Positions 46,927-56,247 of a DNA stretch of 64,000 nucleotides are shown in pieces (position 1 is the stretch's first letter; each line of letters begins with the position of its first letter). The translations under genes were made by a program, and so were the position numbers. The notes under the pieces are model-generated. The model saw nothing but the letters and a program-made list of their open reading frames with translations, was not told where the DNA came from and searched no databases. The DNA lies in contig NZ_JAEKPD010000013.1 of assembly GCF_016412875.1 (NCBI RefSeq), positions 90,447 through 154,446 on the forward strand, in the 5' to 3' direction. The stretch comes from Palleronia pontilimi (GTDB taxonomy: Bacteria; Pseudomonadota; Alphaproteobacteria; Rhodobacterales; Rhodobacteraceae).

Positions 46927-48009
46927 ATGCGCGTTCTCATCCCCATGCTGGCGCTCGCCGCGCTGCTGATCCCGCGTCCCGACCCGCTTGGCGCAAGCGA
47001 GATGGAGGATCTGGCCCGGATCACGGCCGAATGGCTGGCGTCGCCGCATGCCGAACGCGGCGCGCAGGCCTTCACCCACTGGGACGCGGACGGCGCGGTG
47101 CCCGAGGAGTGCGCCACCTGCCATTCGGGCCCCGGCTTCGTGGATTTCCTGGGCGCGGACGGCACGCAGGCGGGCGTCGTCGATCATCCGGCCCCTACCG
47201 GCGCGCCCGTGGATTGCGTGGCGTGCCACACCGGCGCGGCCATGGCGTTGCGGACGGTCACCTTTCCGTCGGGGGTCAGTGTCCCGGACTGGGACGACGC
47301 GGCCGTGTGCGCGACGTGCCACCAGGGCCGCATGTCGGGCGATGGCGTCGATGCGGCCGTGGCGGGCATGGGCGACGACGACGTCTCGCCCGACCTGGCG
47401 TTCCAGAACATCCACTATCGCGCCTCGGCGGCCACGATGCTGGGGGGCGTCGTGCGCGGCGGCTATCAATACGCGGGCAAAACCTATGCCGGGCGGTTTG
47501 AGCATGTCCGCCGGTTCGATACCTGCACCGAATGCCACGGCCCGCATTCGACCGCCGTCACCTTCGACGGCTGCACCGACTGCCATAGTGGCCTAACCTC
47601 GCCCCGCGAGATCCGCACCGGGCGCCGCGATTTCGACGGGGATGGCGACCGGGCCGAGGGCATCCATGGCGAGATCCTGACGCTATACGCGCGCTTGGGG
47701 GAGGCGATCGGGGCCTATGGGGAAAGCGTCGCCGGGGCTCCGATCGTCTATGCCGCCGAGCGCTATCCCTACTTTTTCGCCGACACCGATGCGGACGGCA
47801 TGGCCGATGACGACGAGGCTGTCTTCGGGAATTGCTACCAGTCCTGGACGCCCCGGCTTCTGCGGGCGGCCTATAATTACCAGCTCGTCGGCAAGGATCC
47901 CGGCGGCTACGCGCACAACCCGCGATACGTGCTGCAATTGCTGTTCGACAGCCTGCAGTCGCTTTCCGCGGCGATCGAGCTGGATATGAGCGCCTATTCC
48001 CGCCCCTGA
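46927..48009 (+). CDS. Exported pentahaem c-type cytochrome with Ca-binding-like loops
   Basis: 360 residues. A signal peptide (about 1-23) precedes five CxxCH motifs at about 62-66, 97-101, 128-132, 200-204 and 216-220. The C-terminal third has no haem but holds two Asp-rich loops (DFDGDGDRAEG near 235 and DTDADGMADDDE near 284) like EF-hand/thrombospondin type 3 calcium sites, and then a helical end. It would carry electrons in the periplasm or at the outer surface. The arrangement does not match NapB, NrfA or NirT that I know. A weak FNR-like site lies upstream. Confidence 0.82.
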   Translation: MRVLIPMLALAALLIPRPDPLGASEMEDLARITAEWLASPHAERGAQAFTHWDADGAVPEECATCHSGPGFVDFLGADGTQAGVVDHPAPTGAPVDCVACHTGAAMALRTVTFPSGVSVPDWDDAAVCATCHQGRMSGDGVDAAVAGMGDDDVSPDLAFQNIHYRASAATMLGGVVRGGYQYAGKTYAGRFEHVRRFDTCTECHGPHSTAVTFDGCTDCHSGLTSPREIRTGRRDFDGDGDRAEGIHGEILTLYARLGEAIGAYGESVAGAPIVYAAERYPYFFADTDADGMADDDEAVFGNCYQSWTPRLLRAAYNYQLVGKDPGGYAHNPRYVLQLLFDSLQSLSAAIELDMSAYSRP

Positions 48010-48079
48010 ACGTCCGCGGATGCCGGGACCACCGGAATCGCGCGTCTTCGGGACAGGCGGGGACGGGTAATTGCGCCCT

Positions 48080-48340
48080 TCAGCAGGTGCAATGGATGTC
48101 CCACATGCGGCGCATTTTCGGGATGCAGGTCGGCGGGATGCGGTGATAGCGCGCGATCTCGTCATCGGTCATGCCCAGATCGACGAAGGCCTGCAACGTG
48201 GGCTTCGGCAGCGGCCCGAGGGCCGCGACCCAATCGCGCCAATCCGCCTGCTCTGCCGGTCTGTGTCGGGTCGGGCGGTCCTGCACGGAAGGAGCATCGG
48301 ACCGCGCACGGCCATCGCGAATCTTGGTCGCGTGGTACAT
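48080..48340 (-). CDS. Small hypothetical protein
   Basis: 86 residues, not recognised. Basic N terminus, then a helical region WRDWVAALGPLPKPTLQAFVDLGMTDDEIARYHRIPP that resembles a short HTH or DUF-type DNA-binding fold (LGMTDDEIARYHRIP reads like helix-turn-helix). It ends in His-Cys-Thr-Cys. ATG 48340 follows AAAGGG. A weak FNR-like match (48406-48419, 8/10) lies 66 bases upstream. Confidence 0.6.
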   Translation of the reverse strand: MYHATKIRDGRARSDAPSVQDRPTRHRPAEQADWRDWVAALGPLPKPTLQAFVDLGMTDDEIARYHRIPPTCIPKMRRMWDIHCTC

Positions 48341-48549
48341 TCGTCTGACCCTTTCTAGGGGAGGTGTAGATTGGATACTACTGTCAGAAAAGTTTCCGCG
48401 CCATCTTGCGGTAGATCAAAATTTGCGCATGCGAATCACCACCCGCGAACTTCCGCCGACCGGGTGGCGGGGCCTTCGGCGGAAGACCGATCACGCGCGT
48501 CGCGACACCGCTGATCGGTTGGCGGATCGGGCCGGGAAAGCGTGCCCGC

Positions 48550-48563
48550 TTGAGTACGATCAA
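48550..48563. promoter_or_regulatory. FNR/FixK-like box (TTGAG-TACG-ATCAA), 9/10
   Basis: One mismatch, 36 bases upstream of the ATG of the triple fusion gene. Confidence 0.6.
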
Positions 48564-48598
48564 GCGGACAGGTTGGATCTTCGGGTACACAGCCCGCC

Positions 48599-51241
48599 AT
48601 GGATCACGGGGCATCAACCTTCAAAGACCGCGCCGAGGCCGGCAGGGACCTGGCCAGGCGGCTGGCCGAGATGGACCTGGATCGCCCGCAGATCTACGCC
48701 CTGCCCCGCGGCGGCGTTCCGGTCGCGGCCGAGGTGGCGCGCGAGCTTGGCGCGCCGCTGGACGTGCTGCTGGTGCGCAAGATCGGCGCGCCCGGCAATC
48801 CCGAGGTGGCCCTGGGCGCCATCGTCGAAGGCGTGGACGCCCAGGTGGTCATCAACGAGGACGTCATGCGCATGAGCGGCGCCGACATGGACTTCCTTGA
48901 ACGCGGCTATGCCGAGCAGCTGTCCGAGCTCGACCGGCGCAAGAAGGTCTATGTGGGCGACCGGGCCCGGCTCGACCCGTCGGGCCGGACGGTGGTCGTG
49001 GTGGATGACGGGCTTGCCACCGGTGCCACGATGAAGGCGGCGCTGACCGCGCTTCGACGCCAGGGCGCGGCGCGAATCGTGGTGGCGCTGCCGGTCGCCC
49101 CCGTGTCGGCGCTGGAAGAGCTGTCCGAGATCGCCGACGACACCGTTTGCCTGATCCCGTCCACCGCGTTTCGCGGCGTCGGCGCGTTTTTCCGCGATTT
49201 CCACCAGCTGTCCGACGACGAAACGGTGCGCCTGCTGCGCGCGCGCTGGGAAGCCGAACCGCCCCGGGACGCGCCCGACCCCGTGCAGGTGCGCCAGGTC
49301 CAGATCCCGCCCCTGGGGCTGAAGGGCGAATTGAGCCTGCCCGCACGCCCCACCGGCATCGTGATCTTCGCCCATGGCAGCGGGTCCAGCCGCCTGAGCC
49401 CGCGCAATCGCCACGTCGCATCGAAGCTGAACGCGGCGGGCTTCGCGACGCTGCTGTTCGACCTGCTGACCCCCGAGGAAGGGCAGGATCGCCGCAACGT
49501 CTTCGATATCCCGCTGCTGGCCGAACGGCTGGTGGAAGCGACGATGTGGGTCGCGTCCGAGCCCGATATCGCGGATCTGCCCGTGGGGCTGTTCGGCGCC
49601 AGCACCGGCGCGGGCGCGGCGCTGGTCGCCGCGGCCGAGATGAAGACGCGGATCGCCTGCGTCGTCTCGCGCGGCGGGCGACCCGACCTGGCAGGCATGT
49701 CGCTGCCTTATGTCACCGCGCCGACGGTGCTGATCGTGGGCGGACTGGATACAGAGGTCATCGCCCTGAACCAGCAGGCCCTGGCCGCGCTGCGCTGCGA
49801 AAAGGCGCTGCGGATCGTGCCGGGCGCGGGCCACCTGTTCGAGGAGCCCGGCACGCTGGACACGGTGGTCGAGCACGCGGTCGATTGGCTGGGACGCCAT
49901 TTCAGCCCCGCGAAGACCCCGCCCGCCCCGCCACGGCCCGCGACGCTCGACCGGGCCGGTCTTTCCGACGTGGCCGAGCCGCTGCCCGAGATCGACGACC
50001 CGGCCTTCGCCGACAGCTTCGACCGCTTCGGGTCGCGCCGCATCGTCCTGCTTGGCGAATGCTCGCACGGCACGTCCGAATTCTACCGCGCCCGCGCCGC
50101 GATCACCCGGCGGCTGATCGAGCAGCATGGCTTCACGGCGGTGGCGGCGGAAGCGGACTGGCCCGACGCCGCGGCCATCGACCGGGACGTGCGCCAGTTG
50201 CCGCCGCGCGCCATGCACACGCCCGCCTTCGCGCGCTTTCCGACCTGGATGTGGCGCAACGCGGAGTTCGAGGATTTCGTCAAATCCCTGCGCGCGCACA
50301 ACGCCCACCTGCCCGAGGATCGGCGCGTGGGCTTTCACGGGCTCGATCTTTACAACATGAACGCCTCGATCGCGGCGGTGCTTGATTATCTGGACCGCGT
50401 GGATCCCGCCGCGGCGAAGGTCGCGCGCAAACGCTATGGCTGCCTATCGCCCTGGTCGCGCGAGCCCGCGGCCTATGGCCGTGCCGCCCTGACCCACGGC
50501 TTCGCGATCTGCGAGGGGGCGGTGAACACCATCCTGGTCGATCTGCTGAAACGCGAGCTCGACTACGCCACGCGCGACGGCGACCGTTTCTTCGACGCGG
50601 CGCAGAACGCGCGGCTGGTGGCCAATGCCGAGCGCTATTACCGCGCCATGTATTACGGCTCGCACGTTTCGTGGAACCTGCGCGACAGCCACATGTTCGA
50701 GACGCTGAAGCAGATCCTCGAGCATGGCGGGCCCGACACGAAAGTCGTGATCTGGGCGCATAATTCGCATATCGGGGATGCAAGGTTCACCGATATGGGC
50801 CAGTCGCGGGGCGAGTTGAACATCGGCCAGCTGACCCGCGAGGCTTTCGGTGACGACGCTGCGCTGATCGGGTTCGGAACGGCCACGGGCACGGTCGCCG
50901 CGGCGTCCGAGTGGGACACGCCGATGCAGGTGATGCAGATCCGCCGCCCGCGCCCCGACAGCTACGAGGCGCTGTGCCACGATGTGGGCCACGAGCGCTT
51001 TCTTCTGGATTTGCGGCAAGGCGGCAAGGCCCGCGCGCACGCGGCGCTGCGCGGGACGCGGCTGGAACGGTATATCGGCGTAATCTACCGCCCCGAGACC
51101 GAGCGCTCGAGCCATTACAGCGCCGCGACGCTGGCCGACCAGTTCGACGCCTATGTCTGGTTCGACCGGACGAAGTCCGTCACCCCCCTGCCGACGACGC
51201 CTGCGCCGGGCGAAGACGAGCTTTATCCCTTCGGGCTTTGA
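48599..51241 (+). CDS. Phosphoribosyltransferase - dienelactone-hydrolase-like - erythromycin-esterase-like fusion
   Basis: 880 residues in three domains. Residues 1-215 are a type I phosphoribosyltransferase, with the PRPP loop VVVVDDGLATGAT near 133-145. Residues 220-440 are an alpha/beta hydrolase with S335 (GASTGAG), D384 (GGLDTE) and H412 (GAGHLF). Residues 460-870 match the erythromycin esterase family, with GECSHGT near 485 and HNSH 721-724. In M. tuberculosis two DosR-regulon proteins carry the pairs separately: Rv0571c (phosphoribosyltransferase plus hydrolase) and Rv2030c (phosphoribosyltransferase plus esterase). The physiological reaction is unknown; macrolide hydrolysis should not be assumed. 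An FNR-like box lies 36 bases upstream. Confidence 0.9.
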   Translation: MDHGASTFKDRAEAGRDLARRLAEMDLDRPQIYALPRGGVPVAAEVARELGAPLDVLLVRKIGAPGNPEVALGAIVEGVDAQVVINEDVMRMSGADMDFLERGYAEQLSELDRRKKVYVGDRARLDPSGRTVVVVDDGLATGATMKAALTALRRQGAARIVVALPVAPVSALEELSEIADDTVCLIPSTAFRGVGAFFRDFHQLSDDETVRLLRARWEAEPPRDAPDPVQVRQVQIPPLGLKGELSLPARPTGIVIFAHGSGSSRLSPRNRHVASKLNAAGFATLLFDLLTPEEGQDRRNVFDIPLLAERLVEATMWVASEPDIADLPVGLFGASTGAGAALVAAAEMKTRIACVVSRGGRPDLAGMSLPYVTAPTVLIVGGLDTEVIALNQQALAALRCEKALRIVPGAGHLFEEPGTLDTVVEHAVDWLGRHFSPAKTPPAPPRPATLDRAGLSDVAEPLPEIDDPAFADSFDRFGSRRIVLLGECSHGTSEFYRARAAITRRLIEQHGFTAVAAEADWPDAAAIDRDVRQLPPRAMHTPAFARFPTWMWRNAEFEDFVKSLRAHNAHLPEDRRVGFHGLDLYNMNASIAAVLDYLDRVDPAAAKVARKRYGCLSPWSREPAAYGRAALTHGFAICEGAVNTILVDLLKRELDYATRDGDRFFDAAQNARLVANAERYYRAMYYGSHVSWNLRDSHMFETLKQILEHGGPDTKVVIWAHNSHIGDARFTDMGQSRGELNIGQLTREAFGDDAALIGFGTATGTVAAASEWDTPMQVMQIRRPRPDSYEALCHDVGHERFLLDLRQGGKARAHAALRGTRLERYIGVIYRPETERSSHYSAATLADQFDAYVWFDRTKSVTPLPTTPAPGEDELYPFGL

Positions 51242-51332
51242 GCCGAGCCGCCCGTCCCGCCATCGCCACGCGTCGCAAGCCGCGCATGGGCCGGAATCGG
51301 GTATGCTGCAGCCGCGAAATATTCGTGGCTCG

Positions 51333-51346
51333 TTGATCGGGATCAA
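51333..51346. promoter_or_regulatory. Perfect FNR/FixK box (TTGAT-CGGG-ATCAA)
   Basis: A 10/10 match, 58 bases upstream of the ferric-reductase-like gene. Confidence 0.75.
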
Positions 51347-51404
51347 GTGCCGGGCACGGGGTCACCGCTAGGCTCGTCCATGCACCTCGGAGCCGTCATT
51401 ACCG

Positions 51405-52724
51405 ATGCCGCACGCATTTTTAATCCTTTTCTATTCGTGCATTATCCTGCTTCCCCTTCTCATTTCATCCAACAGCGCGTGGCCGCCCCGGTCGGTCCTG
51501 GACGAGATCGCGTCGGGCCTGGGGATGGTCGCGTTTTCGATCATCCTGGTGGAATTTACCCTGTCGGGACGGTTCCGCACCCTGTCGCACCGGGTCGGAC
51601 TTGATACTACGCTGCGCCTGCATCGCCTGATCGCGCGCACGGCCCTTGCCGCGGCGCTGCTGCATCCCTTCCTGTTCCGCGCGGAACGCAACCCGCCCTA
51701 CCCGTGGGACGTCACCCGCGATTTGACCGTCATCAGCGACCTGGGCCTGCTGTGGAGCGGCATCGTCGCGTGGCTACTGCTGCCGACCTTCGTGCTTCTG
51801 GCGATCTCGCGCGGTCGGCCAAGCTATCGCTACGACGGCTGGCGGTGGGGACACGCGATCGGGGCGGCGGTGATCGGGGCGCTGCTGCTGCATCACACGC
51901 TGGTCGCCGGGCGCTACGCGGACGACCCGACGCTGGCGTGGTTCTGGATCGGGCTGTCCGGCGTGGCGCTGGTGAGCTTTCTGTGGGTCCATGTCGCCGT
52001 TCCGCTTGGCCAGATCCGGAGGCCGTGGCGGGTCGTGGGCATCGAGCGCGCGGCCGACAGGATCTGGCGGGTCGAGATCGCGCCCCGGGGCCATGACGGG
52101 CTGGCCTATCGGGCCGGACAATTCGCGTGGCTCAATATCGGGCACAGCCCGTTCAACGTGGCCGAAAACCCGTTTTCCATCAGCTCGGCACCGGCGTCGG
52201 GGCGGAACCTGAGTTTCCTGATCAAGGAACTGGGGGATTTCACGTCGTCCTTGGGACGCATCGCGACAGGAACGCCCGCCTACCTGGACGCGCCGCACGG
52301 AACGCTGACGCCGGTGGGGCGGCAGGCGACGGGGATCGCCCTGATCGCGGGCGGCATCGGGATCGCCCCGCTGCTGGGCATCTTGCGGCAGTTGGACCTG
52401 GAAGACGATCCGCACCCGCGCAAGCTGGTCTACGCCGATCGGGGCATCGACCAGATCGTGCACCGCGACGAGCTGGCACGGCTGGGACGGGCCGAGAATG
52501 TCGCTGTCGAGCTGGTCCTGGAAACGCCGCCCGAGGGTTGGACCGGGGCGCGCGGGCGGGTCGACCTTGCGTTCCTGGCGGCGCGCTTTTCGGACGAAGA
52601 GCTGTCGGGATGGCTGTTCTTCCTGTGCGGGCCGCCCGCCATGATGAACAGCGTCGAGCGCGCGCTGATCGAGCTGGGCGTTCCCGCCGACCGCATCCTG
52701 TCGGAGCGGTTCGATTATGATTAG
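51405..52724 (+). CDS. Ferric-reductase-like transmembrane flavoprotein (NOX/FRE type)
   Basis: 439 residues. Six membrane helices (about 1-210) with paired His residues (LHRLIARTALAAALLHP and HHTLVAGRY) could hold two haems b. An FAD domain follows (RAGQFAWLNIG, then NPFSISSAP), then a NAD(P)H domain with GIALIAGGIGIAPLLGILR and the closing FFLCGPPAMM. It would move electrons from NAD(P)H across the membrane to metal, oxygen or a quinone-like acceptor. ATG 51405 has a distant GGAG. A 36-residue membrane protein gene overlaps its end. Confidence 0.88.
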   Translation: MPHAFLILFYSCIILLPLLISSNSAWPPRSVLDEIASGLGMVAFSIILVEFTLSGRFRTLSHRVGLDTTLRLHRLIARTALAAALLHPFLFRAERNPPYPWDVTRDLTVISDLGLLWSGIVAWLLLPTFVLLAISRGRPSYRYDGWRWGHAIGAAVIGALLLHHTLVAGRYADDPTLAWFWIGLSGVALVSFLWVHVAVPLGQIRRPWRVVGIERAADRIWRVEIAPRGHDGLAYRAGQFAWLNIGHSPFNVAENPFSISSAPASGRNLSFLIKELGDFTSSLGRIATGTPAYLDAPHGTLTPVGRQATGIALIAGGIGIAPLLGILRQLDLEDDPHPRKLVYADRGIDQIVHRDELARLGRAENVAVELVLETPPEGWTGARGRVDLAFLAARFSDEELSGWLFFLCGPPAMMNSVERALIELGVPADRILSERFDYD

Positions 52725-52827
52725 GCTGCTGCGCCGCCTGCCCGTCCATCGACGCGTGGCCATCGGCTGGTGGGTGTTCAACGTCACGGTCGCCCTTGCC
52801 GTGCTGGCCTTCGCCTTCAGGTCCTAG
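52717..52827 (+). CDS. Possible 36-residue single-helix membrane protein
   Basis: A 36-codon frame that starts 8 bases inside the end of the ferric-reductase-like gene, with GGAG about 10 bases upstream of ATG. The peptide has a basic N terminus (MIRLLRRLPVHRR) and then one hydrophobic helix (about 14-34), the usual look of a small membrane subunit. It could stabilise the flavoprotein. Not recognised. Confidence 0.5.
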   Translation: MIRLLRRLPVHRRVAIGWWVFNVTVALAVLAFAFRS

Positions 52828-52852
52828 CGCCGCCGCGAAAGTCCCGGGCGTT

Positions 52853-52866
52853 TTGATCGATATCAT
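52853..52866. promoter_or_regulatory. FNR/FixK-like box (TTGAT-CGAT-ATCAT), 9/10
   Basis: One mismatch, 53 bases upstream of the Lon-like protease ATG. Confidence 0.6.
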
Positions 52867-52918
52867 GGCGCGACGTCCGGACTGGGGCGAGCCTGACGGC
52901 ACCTGCCAGGAGATCCCC

Positions 52919-55360
52919 ATGCCCCACCCAGATGACGCGCAGTCCGTGCCGCACGGGTCCCTTCGCAGACGCGTGGACCCGGCAGCCCTGCCCTTCAAGA
53001 CGACGGCGGAGCTGGAGTCGTACGGCGGCCTGGTCGGACAGGAGCGGGCGATGGATGCGATCCGGCTGGCGGGCCGGATCCACCACCAGGATTTCAACAT
53101 CTTCGTGCTCGGCGAGGAAGGCATGGGTCGGCATACCGCGGTGCAGGCGCTTCTGGCCAAGGAAGCGGCGGGGCGTCCGCTGCCCGACGAATGGGCCTAC
53201 GTCAACAATTTCGACGAAGCCTACAAGCCGCGCTGCCTGCGGCTGCCGCCGGGGACCGCCGAGCGGCTGAAGGACCGGATGGAGGCGCTGGTCAACGACC
53301 TGGCCACCGAGATCCCCGCTTTGTTTGAATCCGACGACTACCAGACCCAGCGCCACGCGATCGAAGCGGAATACGGCGGCCAGCAGGAAACCGCGATGGC
53401 CGAGTTCGCGGAGCGCGCGAAGGAAGAGGACGTCGCCCTGATCCGCACGCCGGTCGGCTTCATGCTGGCCGCGATCCGGGACGGCAAGGTGCTGAAGCCC
53501 GACCAGTACGCGGCGCTCGACAAGGACGAGCAGGAGAAGATCGACGACAAGATCGCTCGTTTGCAGGAAGAGCTGGCGCAGGTTCTGCGCAACGCCCCGA
53601 AGCTGGAACGCCAGAGCCGCAAGGCGATCGAGCAGCTGAACGCGCACACCGCCGAGCGGGTCGTGTCGGCGCAGATGGCCGAGATCGAGGACGACTTCGC
53701 CGGGATCGCGCAGGTCGCAGCCCACCTTGCCGAGGTGCGCCACGACATGATCGCCAATGCGGGGCTGTTCCTGCAGGCGTCCCAGGGCGGTAACGAAGGC
53801 CCCTTTCCCGAGGCCGTGCGCAAGTACCACGACCACCCCGAGTTCGACCGCTACGCCGTGAACGTCATGGTGTCCCGCGAGGACGGCGATACCGCCCCCG
53901 TCGTCACCGAGGATCTGCCTACGCTCGACCACCTGACGGGACGGATCGAGCACGTGGCGCGGTTCGGGGCGCTGACCACCAATTTCACGATGATCCGGCC
54001 CGGCGCGCTGCACCGGGCGAACGGGGGATACCTGATCCTGGATGCGCGGCGCGTGCTGAGCGAGCCCATGGCCTGGGACGCGCTGAAGCGCTGCCTGAAA
54101 AGCGGCGAGATCGCGATCCGGTCGATGGGCGAACGGCTGGGCGTGGTGTCGACCATATCGCTCGAGCCCGATCCGATCCCCCTGAATGTGCGGGTCGCCC
54201 TGATCGGCGAGCGGATGCTCTATCACCTTCTGGTGCAGCTCGATCAGGATTTCCGCGATCTGTTCAAGCTGCAGGCCGATTTCGAGAACGCGATGGACAG
54301 CTCGGACGAGGCCATCGTGCTTTACGCGCGGGTCATCGGCGGCTTTGCCGCGCGCAGCAAGCTGCGGCCCGTCGCGGCCGATGCGATCGCCGCCCTGATC
54401 GAGGAATCCATGCGGCTTGCCGAAGATTCGCAGAAGCTGTCGCTTCACGTGGGCGCGCTTGGCGATATCCTGCGCGAGGCCGATCACTACACCGCAGAAG
54501 CCGACCGAACGGTCGTGGCGGCCGAAGACATCGCAGAGGCCATCCAGAAGCGCGAACGGCGCCGGTCGCGCATCCGCGAGCGGCTGCAGGAATCGGTGCA
54601 ACGCGGCAAGATCCTGATCGACACCGACGGCGCGACGGTCGGCCAGATCAACGGCCTGTCGGTCGTGTCCATCGGCGACTACCGGTTCGGGCATCCGTCG
54701 CGGATCACGGCGCGGGTCCGCCTGGGGACCGGCGATCTGGTCGATATCGAGCGCGAGGTCGAGATGGGCGGCCCGCTGCATTCCAAGGGGGTGATGATCC
54801 TGTCGGGCTATCTGACCGCGACCTACGCGCTGGATCTGCCGTTCTCGCTGCAGGCCAGCCTTGTGTTCGAGCAGAATTACGGCGGGGTCGACGGCGATAG
54901 CGCGTCCTCGGCCGAGCTTTACGCGCTGCTGTCGGCCCTGGCCGAGATCCCCATCGCGCAGGGGCTGGCCGTCACCGGGTCGGTGAACCAGCTGGGCGAC
55001 GTGCAGCCCATCGGCGGGGTCAACGAGAAGATCGAAGGCTTCTTCGAGACCTGCGACGCCCGCGGTCTGACCGGACGGCAGGGTGTGCTGATCCCGGCGG
55101 CCAATGTCGATCACCTGATGCTGCGCGACGCGGTCGTATCGGCGGCGCGGGCGGGCAAGTTCCGGATCGTCCCGGTCGCCACGATCGACGCCGGGATCGA
55201 GATCCTGACCGGCGTGGCGGCAGGTGCGCGCGGCCCGGACGGGCTGTTCCCGGACGCATCGGTGAACGGCCGCGTCGAAGCCCGGTTGCGCGGCTTCGCC
55301 GAACGCCGCCGGGCCTTCGGGCGCGACGTGGTGCAGGACGGGGACAGGGGGTCGGCATGA
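52919..55360 (+). CDS. Lon-family AAA protease (YcbZ/LonH-like)
   Basis: 813 residues. An N-terminal ATPase-like region (LVGQERAMDAIRLAGRIHHQDFNIFVLG) has the loop G65-EEGMGRHT in which Arg replaces the Walker A Lys. A long coiled-coil insert (about 170-300) follows. The C-terminal Lon protease domain has S661 (DGDSASSAEL) and K704 (GVNEKIEGF), the Ser-Lys dyad, with HIPIGG-like QPIGGVNEK. This is the 'Lon-related putative protease' family. ATP use is uncertain with the Arg. ATG 52919 follows AGGAG. Its stop overlaps the next gene (ATGA). An FNR-like box lies 53 bases upstream. Confidence 0.88.
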   Translation: MPHPDDAQSVPHGSLRRRVDPAALPFKTTAELESYGGLVGQERAMDAIRLAGRIHHQDFNIFVLGEEGMGRHTAVQALLAKEAAGRPLPDEWAYVNNFDEAYKPRCLRLPPGTAERLKDRMEALVNDLATEIPALFESDDYQTQRHAIEAEYGGQQETAMAEFAERAKEEDVALIRTPVGFMLAAIRDGKVLKPDQYAALDKDEQEKIDDKIARLQEELAQVLRNAPKLERQSRKAIEQLNAHTAERVVSAQMAEIEDDFAGIAQVAAHLAEVRHDMIANAGLFLQASQGGNEGPFPEAVRKYHDHPEFDRYAVNVMVSREDGDTAPVVTEDLPTLDHLTGRIEHVARFGALTTNFTMIRPGALHRANGGYLILDARRVLSEPMAWDALKRCLKSGEIAIRSMGERLGVVSTISLEPDPIPLNVRVALIGERMLYHLLVQLDQDFRDLFKLQADFENAMDSSDEAIVLYARVIGGFAARSKLRPVAADAIAALIEESMRLAEDSQKLSLHVGALGDILREADHYTAEADRTVVAAEDIAEAIQKRERRRSRIRERLQESVQRGKILIDTDGATVGQINGLSVVSIGDYRFGHPSRITARVRLGTGDLVDIEREVEMGGPLHSKGVMILSGYLTATYALDLPFSLQASLVFEQNYGGVDGDSASSAELYALLSALAEIPIAQGLAVTGSVNQLGDVQPIGGVNEKIEGFFETCDARGLTGRQGVLIPAANVDHLMLRDAVVSAARAGKFRIVPVATIDAGIEILTGVAAGARGPDGLFPDASVNGRVEARLRGFAERRRAFGRDVVQDGDRGSA

Positions 55361-56118
55361 CGGACATCGCCGCCACGCGCTATCGCCTGATGATCGGCGC
55401 CGCGTCCTTCGCCGACGCGCGCGCCGCGCTCGGCATCGCCGATCTGTTGGCGCAGAGCATGGCGTCCGAACTGGTGGGCGTGCTGATGGAGGATACCGAG
55501 GTCACGTCCCTTTTCGCGTCGCCCGGGCGCCGGATCGTGACCATCGGGGGGTCCGTGGTGGCGGCCCCGTCCGTGGCGCGTCTGCGGGCCGCCCTGGACA
55601 ACGATGCGCGGGCGTTCCGCAAGGCGCTTGGCGCCATCGCGCGGCAGCACAAGCGGGCCTGGTCGGTGCGGCGGCAGACGGGCGAGCTGGTCGCCGGTCT
55701 TTGCAAGGTCGCCGGGGAGCGTGACTTGCTGTTGCTGGGTCAGGCCCATCCGTCGAAGGGGGTCGGCCGCGTTATCGTCATCGCCCCGCCGACCGGCGTG
55801 CCGCAGCGCATGGCCGGGCTCGGGCGCACCTTGGCCGAAACCCTGCGCGCAAGGCTCGCGACCGTGTCGCTGGACAGCGACGCGGGTGCCGATGCCGTCG
55901 GCATGAGCTGGGCCGACGAGACCGAGTTGCTCCGGTGGCTGAGCCGGATCCGGGCGGCGGCGGTCATCGTCGATCTGTCCGCGGGGCCCTTCACGACCGT
56001 GCAGCAATTGCGGCAGGTCGTCGACGTCGCGCGCTGCCCGGTGCTGGTTCTGGGCCTGGCGGCCGACCGGCGTTCGGGTTCGGTCGCGCCGGGGGACGAA
56101 GGCCGCCAGGCCGAATGA
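55357..56118 (+). CDS. Hypothetical protein, possibly universal-stress-protein-like
   Basis: 253 residues, not firmly recognised. Two alternating strand-helix halves, with ALGIADLLAQSMASELVGVLMED in the first and AAAVIVDLSAGPFTTVQQLRQVV then CPVLVLG at the end, suggest a tandem Usp-like or Rossmann fold. The ATP-binding glycine motif is not seen. ATG 55357 overlaps the Lon-like stop, so it is coupled and may work with the protease. Confidence 0.55.
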   Translation: MTDIAATRYRLMIGAASFADARAALGIADLLAQSMASELVGVLMEDTEVTSLFASPGRRIVTIGGSVVAAPSVARLRAALDNDARAFRKALGAIARQHKRAWSVRRQTGELVAGLCKVAGERDLLLLGQAHPSKGVGRVIVIAPPTGVPQRMAGLGRTLAETLRARLATVSLDSDAGADAVGMSWADETELLRWLSRIRAAAVIVDLSAGPFTTVQQLRQVVDVARCPVLVLGLAADRRSGSVAPGDEGRQAE

Positions 56119-56247
56119 GCCAGGCGGAGGACGCCCGGGTTTTAACTTTCGTTCCGTACGGTCTTGGCGTGACGAGCGGTGCCGGGATCCACGTCCTGAT
56201 CGGCGCGGCGGTCGGCCGGGGGTGTTCGCGTCCCGGGGTGGCGCGGG

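Noticed and set aside
48406..48419. TTGCG-GTAG-ATCAA as an FNR site for the 86-residue protein gene
   Set aside because: 8 of 10 with asymmetric loss in one half; too weak to list as a site.
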